A stretch of 64,000 nucleotides of DNA from Garcia nutans (lineage: Eukaryota; Streptophyta; Magnoliopsida; Malpighiales; Euphorbiaceae): positions 2,837,501-2,901,500 of the forward strand of contig CANTUV010000053.1 of the NCBI GenBank assembly GCA_947685225.1, written 5' to 3'. Below the pieces are notes generated by a model. It was not told the DNA's origin, ran no database searches, and was given only the letters and a program-made list of their open reading frames with translations. Position numbers and translations under genes: made by a program. Positions 23,188 to 34,721 of this stretch are shown piece by piece. Each line of letters starts with the position of its first letter. Positions within the stretch are counted from its first letter, which is position 1.

Positions 23188-24229
23188 ATGGTACTGGATG
23201 GTTCTCGCTGGCTCTCTTAAGTGGGAGGTCAGGGGTTCGATCCAGGGAGGCGACTCCTTAGGGAGCCAAATTAACAAATCCTGCTGGGAGGGCCGCGAGG
23301 GCTGTCCAGTACTGTAGCGATCGCTTGCCTCCTGTAGCAGAAATGGTACTGGATGGTTCTCGCTGGCTCTCTTAAGTGGGAGGTCAGGGGTTCGATCCAG
23401 GGAGGCGACTCCTTAGGGAGCCAAATTAACAAATCCTGCTGGGTGGGCCGCGAGGGCTGTCCAGTACTGTAGCGATCGCTTCCCTCCTGCGGACTCCGTG
23501 CCCAGGTGGTGAAAAGGCCGGGCCGTAAGCCACTAGTGGGCCGGGCAGCCGACCTAGTCGGGGAGGGTCGTTACAGTTAAAAAGGCACCTTTTTAACTGT
23601 AACGACCCTCCCCGACCAGGTCGGCTGCCCGGCCCACTAGTGGCTTACGGCCCGGCCTTTTCACCACCTGGGCACGGAGTCCGCAGGAGGCAAGCGATCG
23701 CTACAGTACTGGACAGCCCTCGCGGCCCACCCAGCAGGATTTGTTAATTTGGCTCCCTAAGGAGTCGCCTCCCTGGATCGAACCCCTGACCTCCCACTCA
23801 AGAGAGCCAGCGAGAACCATCCAGTACCATTTCTGCTAGCGCCTTTTTAAATGTAACGACCCTCCCCGACCAGGTCGGCTGCCCGGCCCACTAATGGCTT
23901 ACGGCCCGGCCTTTTCACCACCTGGGCACGGAGTCCGCAGGAGGCAAGCGATCGCTACAGTACTGGACAGCCCTCGCGGCCCACCCAGCAGGATTTGTTA
24001 ATTTGGCTCCCTAAGGAGTCGCCTCCCTGGATCGAACCCCTGACCTCCCACTTAAGAGAGCCAGCGAGAACAATCCAGTACCATTTCTGCCTGGGTGGGC
24101 CGCGAGGGCTGTCCAGTACTGTAGCGATCACTTGCCTCCTGCGGACTCCGTGCCCAGGTGGTGAAAAGGCCGGGCCGTAAGCCATTAGTGGGCCGGGCAG
24201 CCGACCTGGTCGGGGAGGGTCGTTACATT
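23188..24229. repeat. Cluster of five SINE-like units, direct and inverted
   Basis: Units (GC-rich against AT-rich surroundings): 23188-23340 (+, truncated), 23343-23585 (+), 23588-23830 (-), 23842-24090 (-), 24091-24229 (+, truncated). Each full unit has GGGGTTCGATCC, a match to the Pol III B box GGTTCGANNCC, after GCTGGCTCTCTTAAGTGGG, which may be a weak A box. No poly(A) tail is seen, so the SINE label is tentative; the GTAACGACCC end also resembles an LTR start. The flanks are the copia leader on the left and integrase of element C on the right. Confidence 0.65.
23335..23838. repeat. 504-bp near-perfect palindrome
   Basis: The second and third SINE-like units face each other across a 2-nt spacer (23586-23587, centre ...TTAAAAAGG-CA-CCTTTTTAA...). 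Arms of 251 bp match without length change; by eye I count three mismatches. Confidence 0.88.
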
Positions 24230-24398
24230 AACAAAGTCAGCTTTTTGTTTACTATCCAAATTTACTTTCTCTAATGGTATAGGTAGAAAATCCATTGGAG
24301 TTAATGGATTGAACCCATACATAACTTCAAAAGGTGAATAGTTCGTTGTAGCATGCACACTGCGATTATAAGCAAACTCCACATGTGACAAACATTCC
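24228..24398 (-). pseudogene. Element C integrase, C-terminal piece
   Basis: The minus strand encodes SHVEFAYNRSVHATTNYSPF and VMYGFNPLTPMDFLPIPLEK, the end of the gypsy integrase core region. It joins in frame to 31446-31519 once element P is removed (TSD ATTCC). It stops at the SINE-like cluster, so the rest of C is missing. Confidence 0.85.
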
Positions 24399-25181
24399 TG
24401 ATGAGAAAACTATAAGCAATCTTGGTGAATATACACAATGTAGCAAGTATGTTGATGACATCATTATGCCAAGTGGACCAATCACAAGATCACAATCAAA
24501 GAAACTCCAGCATGTGTTCCAACACTTCAGTCAAAGGTAGATTAATAAAGAGGGAGATCAACTTGTACTGAATATGAAGGAACATTAAGAGGAAGTCAGA
24601 AACTCACCAAGAAGCATGAAGAATCTACCCATAAATATGGTGATGGACATTAGCACGTATTTGGAATATAATATTGATGTGGTTTAGTACTAGTGTGACT
24701 AGACACATGTGAAGCAACACCAAAGTGCATGTAGAATCTGCCCATCAATGTTGTCAGAATTATGGGCAGCAATTTAGAATATATTATTGATGTGGATGGA
24801 TAATTAATGCTAGTGTGACTAGATACATGTAAACCTAGAATTTTAAGCCATCAGTTCTTCTTTTGTAGCTATATAGGGAGGGGAAAAAGAACTCAAAAGG
24901 GGAGATATGATTTTTCAGTTTATGTTTATTGTAATTTATGTGTTTTCAAGTTTGAGAGGTTTTCTTTTTATTCTTGTTACATGAAGAATTGGTTCTAACT
25001 TATCATGTCTGACTTGTGGCATTTTAAATCAATTCATTTACTTCATCCCAATAACCCAAGTTCTCAATTACAGGTTAGTTGCGGGTTTGGTAGGGAGGAT
25101 TTATTTTTGAGTTCTAAGATTCTATGCTATATGTATATGTGGGGTTCTAGATGTAATATTTGATCCATGAGTTCCACATCA
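24399..25181 (+). repeat. Element P 5' LTR
   Basis: 783 bp, TGATGAGAAAAC...CCACATCA. Compared with the 3' LTR it has 18 extra bases near 24610-24630, where the 3' copy lost a block between two AAGAA words. Confidence 0.9.
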
Positions 25182-25183
25182 TT

Positions 25184-25195
25184 TGGTATCAGAAC
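25184..25195 (+). other. Element P primer binding site
   Basis: TGGTATCAGAAC, two bases after the LTR; one change (A for G) from the initiator-Met form. Confidence 0.8.
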
Positions 25196-26529
25196 TTTAG
25201 CTTGAAGATAAATCTCTAGTTATCTTTTATGTTTTAATTATCTTAGTTTCTTTCTTGTTCTTATTTATCATCTAAATCTCCTCATTTTTTCTGTTCTTGT
25301 TGTACCTTGTTCTTGTTTTTTAGATTTTATGTCCTTATCTTTAATTTTCTATTGTTTTTTACTAAAAGTTTAAAGAAAAAAAAGTAAAAGATCAAAAAAA
25401 AAAGAACCAGATTCAGTTTCTATTCTTGTTTATTCTTCAAATATGTGTTTTTTCTATCTTTTCATTTTCTATTCTTGTTTATTGAAAGTTCAATCAAAAA
25501 ATAAGGAAAAGATCAAAAGAAAAAAAAAACAAAAAGAAAAAAAAGGAATCAGATTCAACTTCCTCAATAAATGAAAAAAAAATTCATACCTGCTTTTGTC
25601 CAGTATTTTTCTACATAAGTGTGCAAGAGTTTTTGCTTATTTATGCCATTAACAGCTCTCTATCTTATTATATTTTATCAAATTGCATTAGTTCCTCATT
25701 TTGCATTAATTTAGCATTTAAAATATGAAATTTAGGGCATAGCTTACATTGGGAATAGATTTAGGTTGCATATTCAGATTACTTATTGGAGTGATTTGAA
25801 TTCTATTTTTCAATATCCAGAATTATTATTTTTCTTTGTATTCTTAGTTTCATTCTTTCATATACCTCTTATTTCTTGTATGCATTAAGTAGCTAATTCT
25901 CAATCATAGTTACTTTGGTTTGATTAACACAAATACTTTTTTGCTTCTTGTGTTAACTTTCAATTCTTGTTGTTTAAATTAAATTGCTTCTAGAATTGCT
26001 GAATTCATTTTGTTCATTAGGTTCCTTGTAGAGTCTTTAAAACAAAACTTGTTTTACTTGATTTAAGTGGATTCATTTTTGAAATTCAACTTGATAAAAG
26101 AAGAATTGAGAGATAAAAATGATAAAGTTTTGAGTGAAATACAAGAGGAGTAACAATCTGATCTTGAGTGAAACATGTAAGGGAGTGTGGTGATGAAATT
26201 TTCTTTACTAACATTTTCTTGTAGGTTCTTCTGACACCATGTCAAATTCTGGAAGTGAAAAACTTGATATGACCATAAATGACATAGCCTTCATTTAGAG
26301 GCAATGCAAAGGAGATTTGAAAGGTTTGATTTGGTCATAAATAACATGAGGTGATGTAGACAGCATAATGCAAAGGCAGCGAAATGATACTAATCGAAGG
26401 GGGCATGATAGAGGGAGAGGAAACATGATGAATGATGATGAGGTAGAAAGGGAAGATGATGAAGAAAGTGAGGGATCAATAGCCTAAAGAAGACTTGAAA
26501 GAAGGGACAATAACATATCTTCAATAAAA
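25196..26529 (+). other. Element P leader, no gene seen
   Basis: Pyrimidine-rich and A-rich runs with short loose repeats of a TTTCTATTCTTGTTTATT-like segment near 25418 and 25468. Gag-like coding begins near 26530; a broken upstream part with GATGATGAGG-rich sequence is visible at about 26430-26520. Confidence 0.6.
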
Positions 26530-27741
26530 ATGAAGATACCATCATTCAAGGGGAGAAATGATGTTGGAGCTTACCTTGAATGGGAAAGAAAAGTTGAGTT
26601 GGTGTTTGATTATCATAATTATAGTAAAATGAAGAAAGCTAAAATTGCAGCAGTTGAATTCACAAATTATGTACTAATTTGGTGGGATCAGTTGATGATT
26701 TCAAAGAGAAGAAATAGAGAAAGAACCATCACTACTTGGGCTGAAATGAAAACTTTGATGAGAAAGAGATTTGTACCATCTTCCTACTATCGAGAGCTTC
26801 ACTAAAGATTACAGCGGTTAACTCAAGGATCCATGTCAGTGGAGGATTACCATAAAGAGATGGAGATGATCATGAGTAGAATTAATATAGAGGAGGATCT
26901 AGAAATCACTGTGGCTCAATTTTTGAGTGGGCTGAATAGGGAGATTGCCAACATAATTGAATTACATCATTATGTGGAGCTTGAAGATATGGTACACATG
27001 GCCATGAAAGTGGAGAAGCAACTGAAATTCAAGGGAGCAGCAAAGGGATTTTCTAATTCCAGCCCTAGTTTCAATTCAAAGTGGCCAAAGAAAGATGATA
27101 ATCCTAATGGGAAGGAGGCTGCCTGGAAAGGAAAGGAAAAGCAAGTTCCAGCCGGCCCTAAAGGTAACTCTAAAACATCTAACTCTAATCAAAAGCATAG
27201 TACTATTAAATGCTTTAGGTATTTAGGAGTAGGACATATAGCATCTCAATGTCCAAATAAGAAAATAATGTTGATAAGAGATAATGGTGAAATTGATAAT
27301 GCTAGTGAACATGAAAGTGATGATGATGATAATGATAGCATGCCACCATTACAGGAAATTGAACATATCATTGAATACCCTGCCCATGGTGAATCTTTAG
27401 TTATTAGAAGAACTTTAAACATTCAAATTAAAGATGAAGCAAGTAATCAAAGAGAGAACATTTTCAATGCTCGTTGTATTGTGAATGGAAAAGTGTGTAG
27501 CATGATCATTGATGGGGGTAGTTGTGCAAATATTACTAGTACTGATTTTGTGGATAAATTAGGGTTAGCATGCACAAAATATTTTAGTCCCTACAAGCTA
27601 CAATGGTTGAATGATTGTGGAGAGGTGAAGGTAACAAAGCAGGTTCTGTTTTCTTTTGCAATTGGCAGATACAAAGATGAGGTTTGTTGTGATGTTGTGC
27701 CTATGCACGCTAGCCATATCCTTCTTGATCACCCATGGTAG
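26530..27741 (+). pseudogene. Element P gag-protease (broken)
   Basis: Frame from 26530: gag domain with AYLEWERKVELVFDYHNYS and MRKRFVPSSYYRELH. A TAA at 26803-26805 is followed in the same frame by VEDYHKEMEMIMSRI. The zinc knuckle KCFRYLGVGHIASQC (about 27210-27255) has Tyr where the second Cys is expected. Protease follows with MIIDGGSCANITS (the DGGS form usual for this group) and HILLDHPW (usually LLGRPW). A TAG at 27739 ends the frame in the protease C-terminal part. In-frame stops and the lost zinc ligand indicate no function. Confidence 0.87.
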
Positions 27742-27959
27742 TTTGATAGGAAGGCTTTGCATGATGGCTTTAATAATCATTGTTCTTTCAACCTAAATGG
27801 TTTAAATTTCACTCTTGCTCCATTGTCACCTAAATAAGTGTATGAAGATCAAGTGAAGATTTTGAGATCATTTGAAAGGAATTCTGGTGGTGAGGGTAAA
27901 ACAAATAAAAATGGAGTACAAGAGGCCAAGTGTGAGCGAAGAATGATAAAAATGGCCCA

Positions 27960-29560
27960 TTGGTAAGAGAAAAAGAGAAGGGGAGAGAAAATAAAAGAGA
28001 GTGTTTCTATGCAAAAGAAAAAGAGTTAAGGAGTTCTTTTTGTGTGAAAAGAAGTCTGATTGTACTTAGGTACAAAGAGACCTTGATTTCTACATCTGAC
28101 CTTGATAACCCTTTGCCTAGTTGTGTTAGTTCTCTTTTACAGGAATTTAGAGTTGTTTTTCCTGAAGATGTAGCTAAAGGTTTACCACCTTTAAGAGGGA
28201 TTGAGCATCAAATTGACTTCATTCCGGGCTCAACAATTCCTAATCAACCAGCTTATAGAAGTAATCCGAAGGAAACCAAGGAACTTTAAAGGCAAGTGGA
28301 GGAGTTGCTAGCAAAGGGACATGTGCGCGAAAGTCTTAGTCCATGTGCTGTTCCAGTGTTATTAGTCTTAAAGAAGGATGGATCATGGAGAATGTGTGTG
28401 GACTGCCGAGCAATCAATAAAATCAAGGTGAAGTATAGACATCCAATTCCTAGACTTGATGATATGCTTGATGAGTTGAGTGGTTCTTGCATTTTTACTA
28501 AGATTGATTTGAAAAGTGGTTACCATCAAATTAGGATGAAAGAAGGAGATGAGTAGAAATCTGCATTCAAAACAAAATATGGTCTTTATGAGTGGTTAGT
28601 TATGCCATTTGGTTTATCTAATACACCTAGTACATTCATGAGATTAATGAACCATGTTTTGCGTGCATATCTTGGTAAATTTGTTGTTGTATATTTTGAT
28701 GACATACTCATTTATAGCAAATTAGTAGATGAGCATGTAGAACATATTAGGGTTATTCTTGATGTTTTGAGAAAGGAAGAATTGTATGCCAACTTGAAAA
28801 AGTGCATGTTTTGTAGTGAAAATCATATTCTTAGGTTTTATGGTTAGTGCACAAGGAATTGAGGTTGATGATGAAAAGGTAAAGGCAATAAGAGATTGGC
28901 TAGCACCTAAAACCGTGAGTGAGGTAAGAAGTTTTCATGGTTTGGCTAGTTTCTATAGAAGGTTTGTTAAAGATTTTAGTTCCATTGCTGTACCATTAAA
29001 TGAATTGGTAAAAAAAGATGTAAAGTTTAATTGGACTGAAATTCATGAAAAGGCATTTAATTTGTTGAAAGAAAGGTTAACTACTGCTCCAATTCTTGCT
29101 TTACCAGATTTTGATAAGGCCTTCGAATTAGAGTGTGATGCTTCAGGAGTGGGCATAGGTGCTATTTTGATGCAAGAAGGGAAAATGGTGCACAATTAAA
29201 TTATTCTACTTATGACAAGGAGCTGTATGCTTTGGTAAGAGCTTTACAAGTGCGGCAACATTACTTATTGCCTATAGAGTTTGTTATTCATATAGATCAT
29301 GAATCATTAAAACATCTAAAGGGGTAAACCAAGCTGAATCAAAGACATGGAAAGTGGATAGAGCTCATTGAGCCATTTCTATATGTGATAAAGTATAAGC
29401 GTGGCAAAGACAATGTAGTAGCAGATGCACTTTCAAGAAGGTATTCCTTAATCTCAACTCTTAGTTTTAAGTTATTAGGCTTTGAGCAAATTAAGGATAT
29501 GTATGCCAATGGTGTTGACTTTGCAAATGTTTATAAAAGCATGTGAGCATTCTGCATTTC
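27960..29560 (+). pseudogene. Element P RT-RNase H (broken)
   Basis: RT motifs in order: LPPLRGIEHQIDFIPG, VLLVLKKDGSWRMCVDCRAI, FTKIDLKSGYHQIR, MPFGLSNTPSTFMRL and the catalytic VVVYFDDILIYS (intact YFDD). Stops: TAA at 28287-28289 and TAG at 28554-28556. A frameshift near 28830 moves the frame before SAQGIEVDDEKVKAI. RNase H keeps ECDASGVGIGAILMQEGK. It then lost about ten codons near 29185 out of frame, and a stop follows. The rest of RNase H is recognisable in another frame up to the ADALSRR segment near 29425. Confidence 0.87.
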
Positions 29561-29610
29561 AAAAGTTTTATAGGCATGATGGGTACTTGTTTAAGGATTG
29601 AAAATTATGC

Positions 29611-30843
29611 ATGCCTAGTTGCTCATTAAAGGAATTACTTGTGCGTGAGGCACATAGTGGAGGACGCATGGGACATTTTGGGGTATTTAAGACTTTAGAC
29701 ATTCTGCATGAACATTTTTATTGGCCAAACATGAGAAAAGATGTTGACAAAATTTGTGCCAAGTGTATTGCATGTAAACAAGCAAAATCTAAGTCTTTAC
29801 CTCATGGGCTATATACTCCTTTACCTATTCCTAATGCACCTTGGATTGACATATCTATGGACTTTGTTTTGGGGCTACCTAAGACTAGAAAAGGGAAAGA
29901 TAGCATATTTGTTATTGTTAACAGATTTAGTAAAATGGCTCATTTCATTGTATGTCACAAAACTAATGATGCAACAAATATTGCTAATTTGTTCTTTAGG
30001 GAAGTAGTTCGTTTGCATGGCATTCCTAAGACAATTGTGAGCGATAGAGATGTGAAGTTCTTGAGTCATTTTTGGCATGTTTTGTGGAATAAATTAGGTA
30101 CTAAATTGTTGTTCTCTATAACTTGTCATCCACAAACTGATGGACAAATAGAAGTGGTAAATAGGACTTTAGGATCGTTGTTATGTGCTGTTGGGGGTAA
30201 TTGCATATAATAGAAGCATACATTCTTCTACAAGTTATTCACCATTTGAAATTGTTTATGGTTTTAACCACTTACACCACTTAAACTGTTTCCTTTGCCA
30301 TTAAATGAAATAACTAACTTAGATGGTGAAAAGAAAGCAGAGTTGGTTAAGAAGATACATGAGAAGGCACGGGCTCATCTTAAGAAGAAATATGAATCAT
30401 TTGCCCATAATGCAAATAGAAGAAGGAAACATGTGGTTTTCCAACCTGGTGATTGGGTATGGGATCATATGAGGAAGGACAGGTTTCCTAAACAAAGGAA
30501 ATCCAAGTTGGATGCAAGGGCAGATTGCCCATTCCAAGTTTTAGAACGAATCAATGACAATGCCTACAAAATTGATCTACCAGGTGAGTATAATATTTCT
30601 GCAACTTTCAATATTAGTGATCTTTCTCCTTTCGATGTAGGTTCAGATTTGAGGACAAATCTTTTTGAACAAGGAGGGAATGATGAGAAAATTGTAAGTA
30701 ATCTTGGTGAATCTACATAATACAACAAATATGTTGATGATATCATTATGCCAAGTGGACCAATCACAAGATCACAATCAAAGAAGCTCCAGCATGTGTT
30801 CCAACACTTCATTCAAAGGTGGATTAATGAAGAGAGAGTCTAA
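29611..30843 (+). pseudogene. Element P integrase with tail encoded in the 3' LTR
   Basis: Zinc-binding part: HSGGRMGHFG ... CAKCIAC (HHCC). Catalytic core: SMDFVLGLP (D), TIVSDRDVKF (D) and QTDGQIEVVNRTL (E), so the DDE triad is present. The frame breaks at 30208 and resumes at 30295 with the GPY/F-type region (GDWVWDHMRKDRFPKQRKSK; DCPFQVLERINDNAYKIDL). It crosses the polypurine tract (30660-30680) into the LTR, meets a TAA at 30718-30720, then continues in frame through MPSGPITRSQSKKLQ to a TAA at 30841. The LTR-encoded tail matches the CR-type tail known in CRM elements. Confidence 0.85.
30660..30680 (+). other. Element P polypurine tract
   Basis: TCTTTTTGAACAAGGAGGGAA lies directly before the LTR start TGATGAG and is also codons of the integrase frame. 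Confidence 0.8.
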
Positions 30844-31445
30844 CTTGTACTGAATATGAAGGAACATGAAGAGGAAGTCAAAAACTCACCAAGAATAAAT
30901 ATGGTGATGGACATTAGCATGAATTTGGAATATAATATTGATGTGGTTTAGTGCTACTGTGACTAGACACATGTGAACCAACACCAAAGTTCATGTAGAA
31001 TCTGCCCATCAATGTTGTTAGAATTATGGGCAGTAATTTAGAATATATTATTGATGTGGATGGATAATTAATGCTAGTGTGACTAGATACTTGTAAACCT
31101 AGAATTTTAAGCCATTACTTCTTCTTTTGCAGCTATATAGGGAGGGGAAAAAGAACTAAAAAGGGGAGATATGAATTTTCAGTTTATGTTGATGGTAATT
31201 TATGTGTTTTCAAGTTTGAGAGGTTTTCTTCTTATTCTTGTTGCATGAAGAATTGGTTCTAACTTATCAAGTCTGACTTGTGGCATTTTAAATCAATTCA
31301 TTTACTTCATCCCAATCACCTAAGTTCTCAATTACAGGTTAGTTATGAGTTTGGTAGGGAGGATTTATTTTTGAGTTTTAAGATTCTATGATATATGTAT
31401 ATGTGGGGTTCTAGATGTAATATTTGATCCATGGGTTCAGCATCA
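30681..31445 (+). repeat. Element P 3' LTR
   Basis: 765 bp, TGATGAGAAAAT...CAGCATCA, followed by the duplication ATTCC. Its first 160 bases also carry the end of the integrase frame. Confidence 0.9.
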
Positions 31446-31519
31446 ATTCCTCCCAATTCTTCAAATTCTTTTGGATTATGGCCCTTAAAAGTTTTGATAA
31501 GATCCTATTTGCCACTTCT
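31446..31519 (-). pseudogene. Element C integrase, middle piece
   Basis: Short minus-strand piece between elements P and Tekay. It supplies the residues just after the catalytic Glu (VANRIL and onward) and joins 45906 on one side and 24398 on the other once the two insertions are removed. Confidence 0.82.
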
Positions 31520-34500
31520 TGTAACATTCTAAAATTTTTGAAAATTTTTAATTTTTGAAAAATTTGATAAAATAAATTATAATTTAAAAGGATAAATTAA
31601 ATTAATAGTTTTAAATGAAAAATGAAGGGATTTTAAATGAAAAAGTGAAATATATATGTGATATGCAAAATATACATATCATATATAAAAGTCAACACTT
31701 TTTAAAAGAAAAGGGTATTTTGGTAATTAAATCTTATAAATTCAAAATTAATAAAATAATTTTAAAATAAATTATTTTTGAATGGAAGAGGGAAATTAGG
31801 ACTTTTATTTTATTAAAAAAATAATTAAATTATTTTAATATATATATATATGTGTGGTTTAAAAAAAAGATCAAAGTCTTCTTCTTCTTCTTCTTCTCTT
31901 TCCTTTGGCCGAATTTTCCATGGGAGTTAGACCAAGAATTTGATTCTTCCATACTCCATAAATTGAAGAAATTAACAAGTTGCAAGTGGATTTTTGGTGA
32001 TCTCCACCAAAATTAGTAAGTTTCCATCTCTTTTCTTTGAATTCCTTGGAAATTTGGATTATGTGAGTTTTGAGATTTTGATGTAGTATGTAATAATTGT
32101 TGGAATTGGTGTGTATGATGTTATTTTGGGTAGTTAACAATGATTCTAAGGTTAGATTGAAGAGATGATGGAGTTTGGTTAAAGAATGATGAAGAGATAT
32201 AATTTAGGGTTATGGATTTTTGGGGTTTTGAAAACATGAAATTTAATTGCGAAAATTGGTTCTAAATGATTTATTTTGATTCATAAACAAATATTTTAAA
32301 GTCAAATATTGGATTTGGTGATGTTGGGTTGGAGTTTGAGAATGAAAGTGGAGATTTAGAGTTTTGGAAAAGTGATTTTCCAAAGTGGTTGAATTGTGTG
32401 ATTTTATTTGTTTAAGAATGTTGTTTAGTGTTAAAAGTGATGAATATAAGCTTGGAATGAGTAATGGATTGTGTTGGAATGGAAAACCTTCAATGGGGGA
32501 AGGTTATGCCATTTTTGAGATTTTGTGTATAAGAGTGTATTTTTATAATGTAAATGATTTAAATGTATTAAAATATGTTTTTAATAATATAAATAAACTT
32601 AAAACACTAATTTAATTATAGTAGAATGGAATTCCAATATTGAAGCAAGGAAAAGCTAAATTTTTGGAAAATTGTAGGAGTGATGTGTAATTATGGTTTA
32701 ATGTTGAAAACTCCATTAAATATGATGCTAAATGATTATTTGTTATCACATTTGGTTTAGGCTTTGAGGGAGGTTGACTTGCTTCATCCAAGTGGTGAAG
32801 GGCAAGTTGGAAAGATTGGATTGAAGGTTGTTTTTAGCTTGCTTTGGGTTGCTAGTGGAGGTATGTACAAACTTTGAATATAATGTCTATATTTACATAA
32901 CATTTGGACTTAATACATTTTGTTTGAAAAATATGTTAAGCTACTTCGTTCATTGATTGTAAATGAATAATGTGATATGACATTTGTAATGCATTGTGAT
33001 ATGACATTTGTACAAACTTTGTACATTTGTACAAACTTTGTAATGCATTACAAATGTCATTTGGATATGACATTTGTAATGCATTGTGATATGCATTGTG
33101 ATATGACATTTGTACAAACTTTGTGATATGACATTTGTAATACATTTGAAAAGCCATTGATAATGGCTAATTTGTGTAACATTTGAAATATGCATATTAT
33201 GTGAAAATACCCAAAGTAATTGGGCAATGTGTTGTGAATGCAAAAATGAGATATGTGTAATAATGAAATGAATTGATATTGATAAAAATGTGAAAAGTAA
33301 GAAAAGTGAGAAAAATGAGAAAGATGTGAAAAATGAGAAAAGTGAGAAAAAAAAAAGTGAAAATAAGGCAATGTGCCTAGATTGAATATGTGAAAATGAG
33401 AAAGATATTGATAATGAGAAATATGAATAAAATGTGTGCCTAATATGTTATTCAATTTTTAGAGTTCTGTGTTTGGCGGCATGCCTATGATTGCCTAAAG
33501 GCTACACACTGGAATAGTGAAAAGACTGGGTTGTAAGCCAGGCCAGCTGATAAATATGATGTTTTTGGGGGTGAAAAGACTAGGTCGTAAGCCTAAAAAA
33601 CTGTAGTAGTCTAGCCAGGTTGAGGACTAAGATACTGGGGCCTAAGGGTTTAGCCGAGTTGAGGTCGAAGAGACTGGGGCTATTACATTATCCATGGATA
33701 TATATATTGCCTACGGTGTTAGACACATGGTGTCATTATGGACCAAAGCAATAACTCTAAAATTTGAATCGCATATTAGATCCTTTTTGGGCCCATGCTT
33801 GTCTTTGTTTTAATGTGAATTATGAATTATGAAATATTTGAAAAATATAAGAAAGTGGATTGATGTGACATCTATATGCATTATGCCTTGGCATTGCATT
33901 GAGTTATGTTGTTATTATCAAAGTTTGTACCACTAGGCTTCGGCTTAGCGCAATTGTTTCCATTGCACAGGTAACAGGGTAGACCCAGATGAGCCAAAGA
34001 GTTCTTCTAGACCAGGTCGGGTCTAGACTTGTAGTTGAGCTTTTTGAGTTGCTATCGAGATTGGAAACACTACCAGCAGCATGTATATATTTTTATGTTT
34101 TGTACATTTTGAGTATTATGCATAATATATTATGTTTTGGATTTTATGTATTGTATATTATAAAGAATGTTTGGGTCAATGTATTTGAAATGGGAGAGTA
34201 AGTGTGATTTAAATTATATATATCTATATATATAAATGTTTGAGAAACTTGGTGAAATTGAGAAGTATGGTTGAGATGGTGATTTGAAATTATTTGGGAT
34301 GTCCAAAATACAGACAAAACTCTAGCGAATTTTTCCAGAGATTTATATATATATTATTTATTTTGGGTTCTTTTAACAAGTAAATAATATTTATATTTTA
34401 TTTAATTTTTATATATTTAGAATTTGAAATTTTAAATTAGAAATGTGGAAAAAAAATTAGTAAACTGGTCTGTGACATTTTTGTACCTTATATGCGGATT

Positions 34501-34552
34501 TACATATGCTGAAAATATGTATTGTACATATATAGGGTATAAGGGTGTTACA
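31520..34552 (+). repeat. Tekay 5' LTR
   Basis: 3,033 bp from TGTAACATTC to GGGTGTTACA, about 106 bp longer than the 3' LTR. The extra length lies mainly at 32985-33150, where ACATTTGTACAAACTTTG and TGTGATATGACATTTGTAAT are repeated several times; the 3' LTR has one copy. A TCTTCTTC run is at 31878, a GTGAAAAGACTGG repeat block at about 33520-33680, and TA-rich runs at 31838 and 34216. No gene. Confidence 0.9.
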
Positions 34553-34559
34553 TTTATTT

Positions 34560-34572
34560 TGGTATCAGAGCC
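34560..34572 (+). other. Tekay primer binding site
   Basis: TGGTATCAGAGCC, seven bases after the LTR end; initiator-Met tRNA type. Confidence 0.88.
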
Positions 34573-34721
34573 TAGGTTTGAGGTTCTCAACCTAGGTGGG
34601 ATGATAGAGAGAGAAAATGGGGGATTTGAAAATAGTTTCTAATTGTAATACATGCATTGGCACTGGTAGTTTCTTATCTCTGATATAGTATTTTCTGCTT
34701 TATTTGTAGATATAGGAAGTT

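Larger units (their letters stand above)
24399..31445 (+). mobile_element. Complete CRM-like gypsy element P (broken ORFs)
   Basis: Both LTRs (24399-25181 and 30681-31445), a Met-tRNA primer site, gag, protease, RT, RNase H, integrase, polypurine tract and a 5-bp target duplication ATTCC (24394-24398 and 31446-31450). The order PR-RT-RH-IN is Ty3/gypsy. The integrase frame continues through the polypurine tract into the 3' LTR and encodes a GPITRS tail, a trait of the CRM clade of chromoviruses. It lies inside the integrase of element C. Confidence 0.9.

Noticed and set aside
23955..24180. Overlapping frames on both strands in the SINE-like cluster
   Set aside because: GC-rich repeat DNA with few stops; the frames mirror each other on opposite strands and cross unit borders.
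33057..33455. 132-codon His/Phe/Ser-rich frame (SHFSHFSHLSHFSHF)
   Set aside because: Comes from GAGAAAAGTGAGAAAA-type simple sequence in the Tekay LTR; absent as a gene in the 3' LTR.
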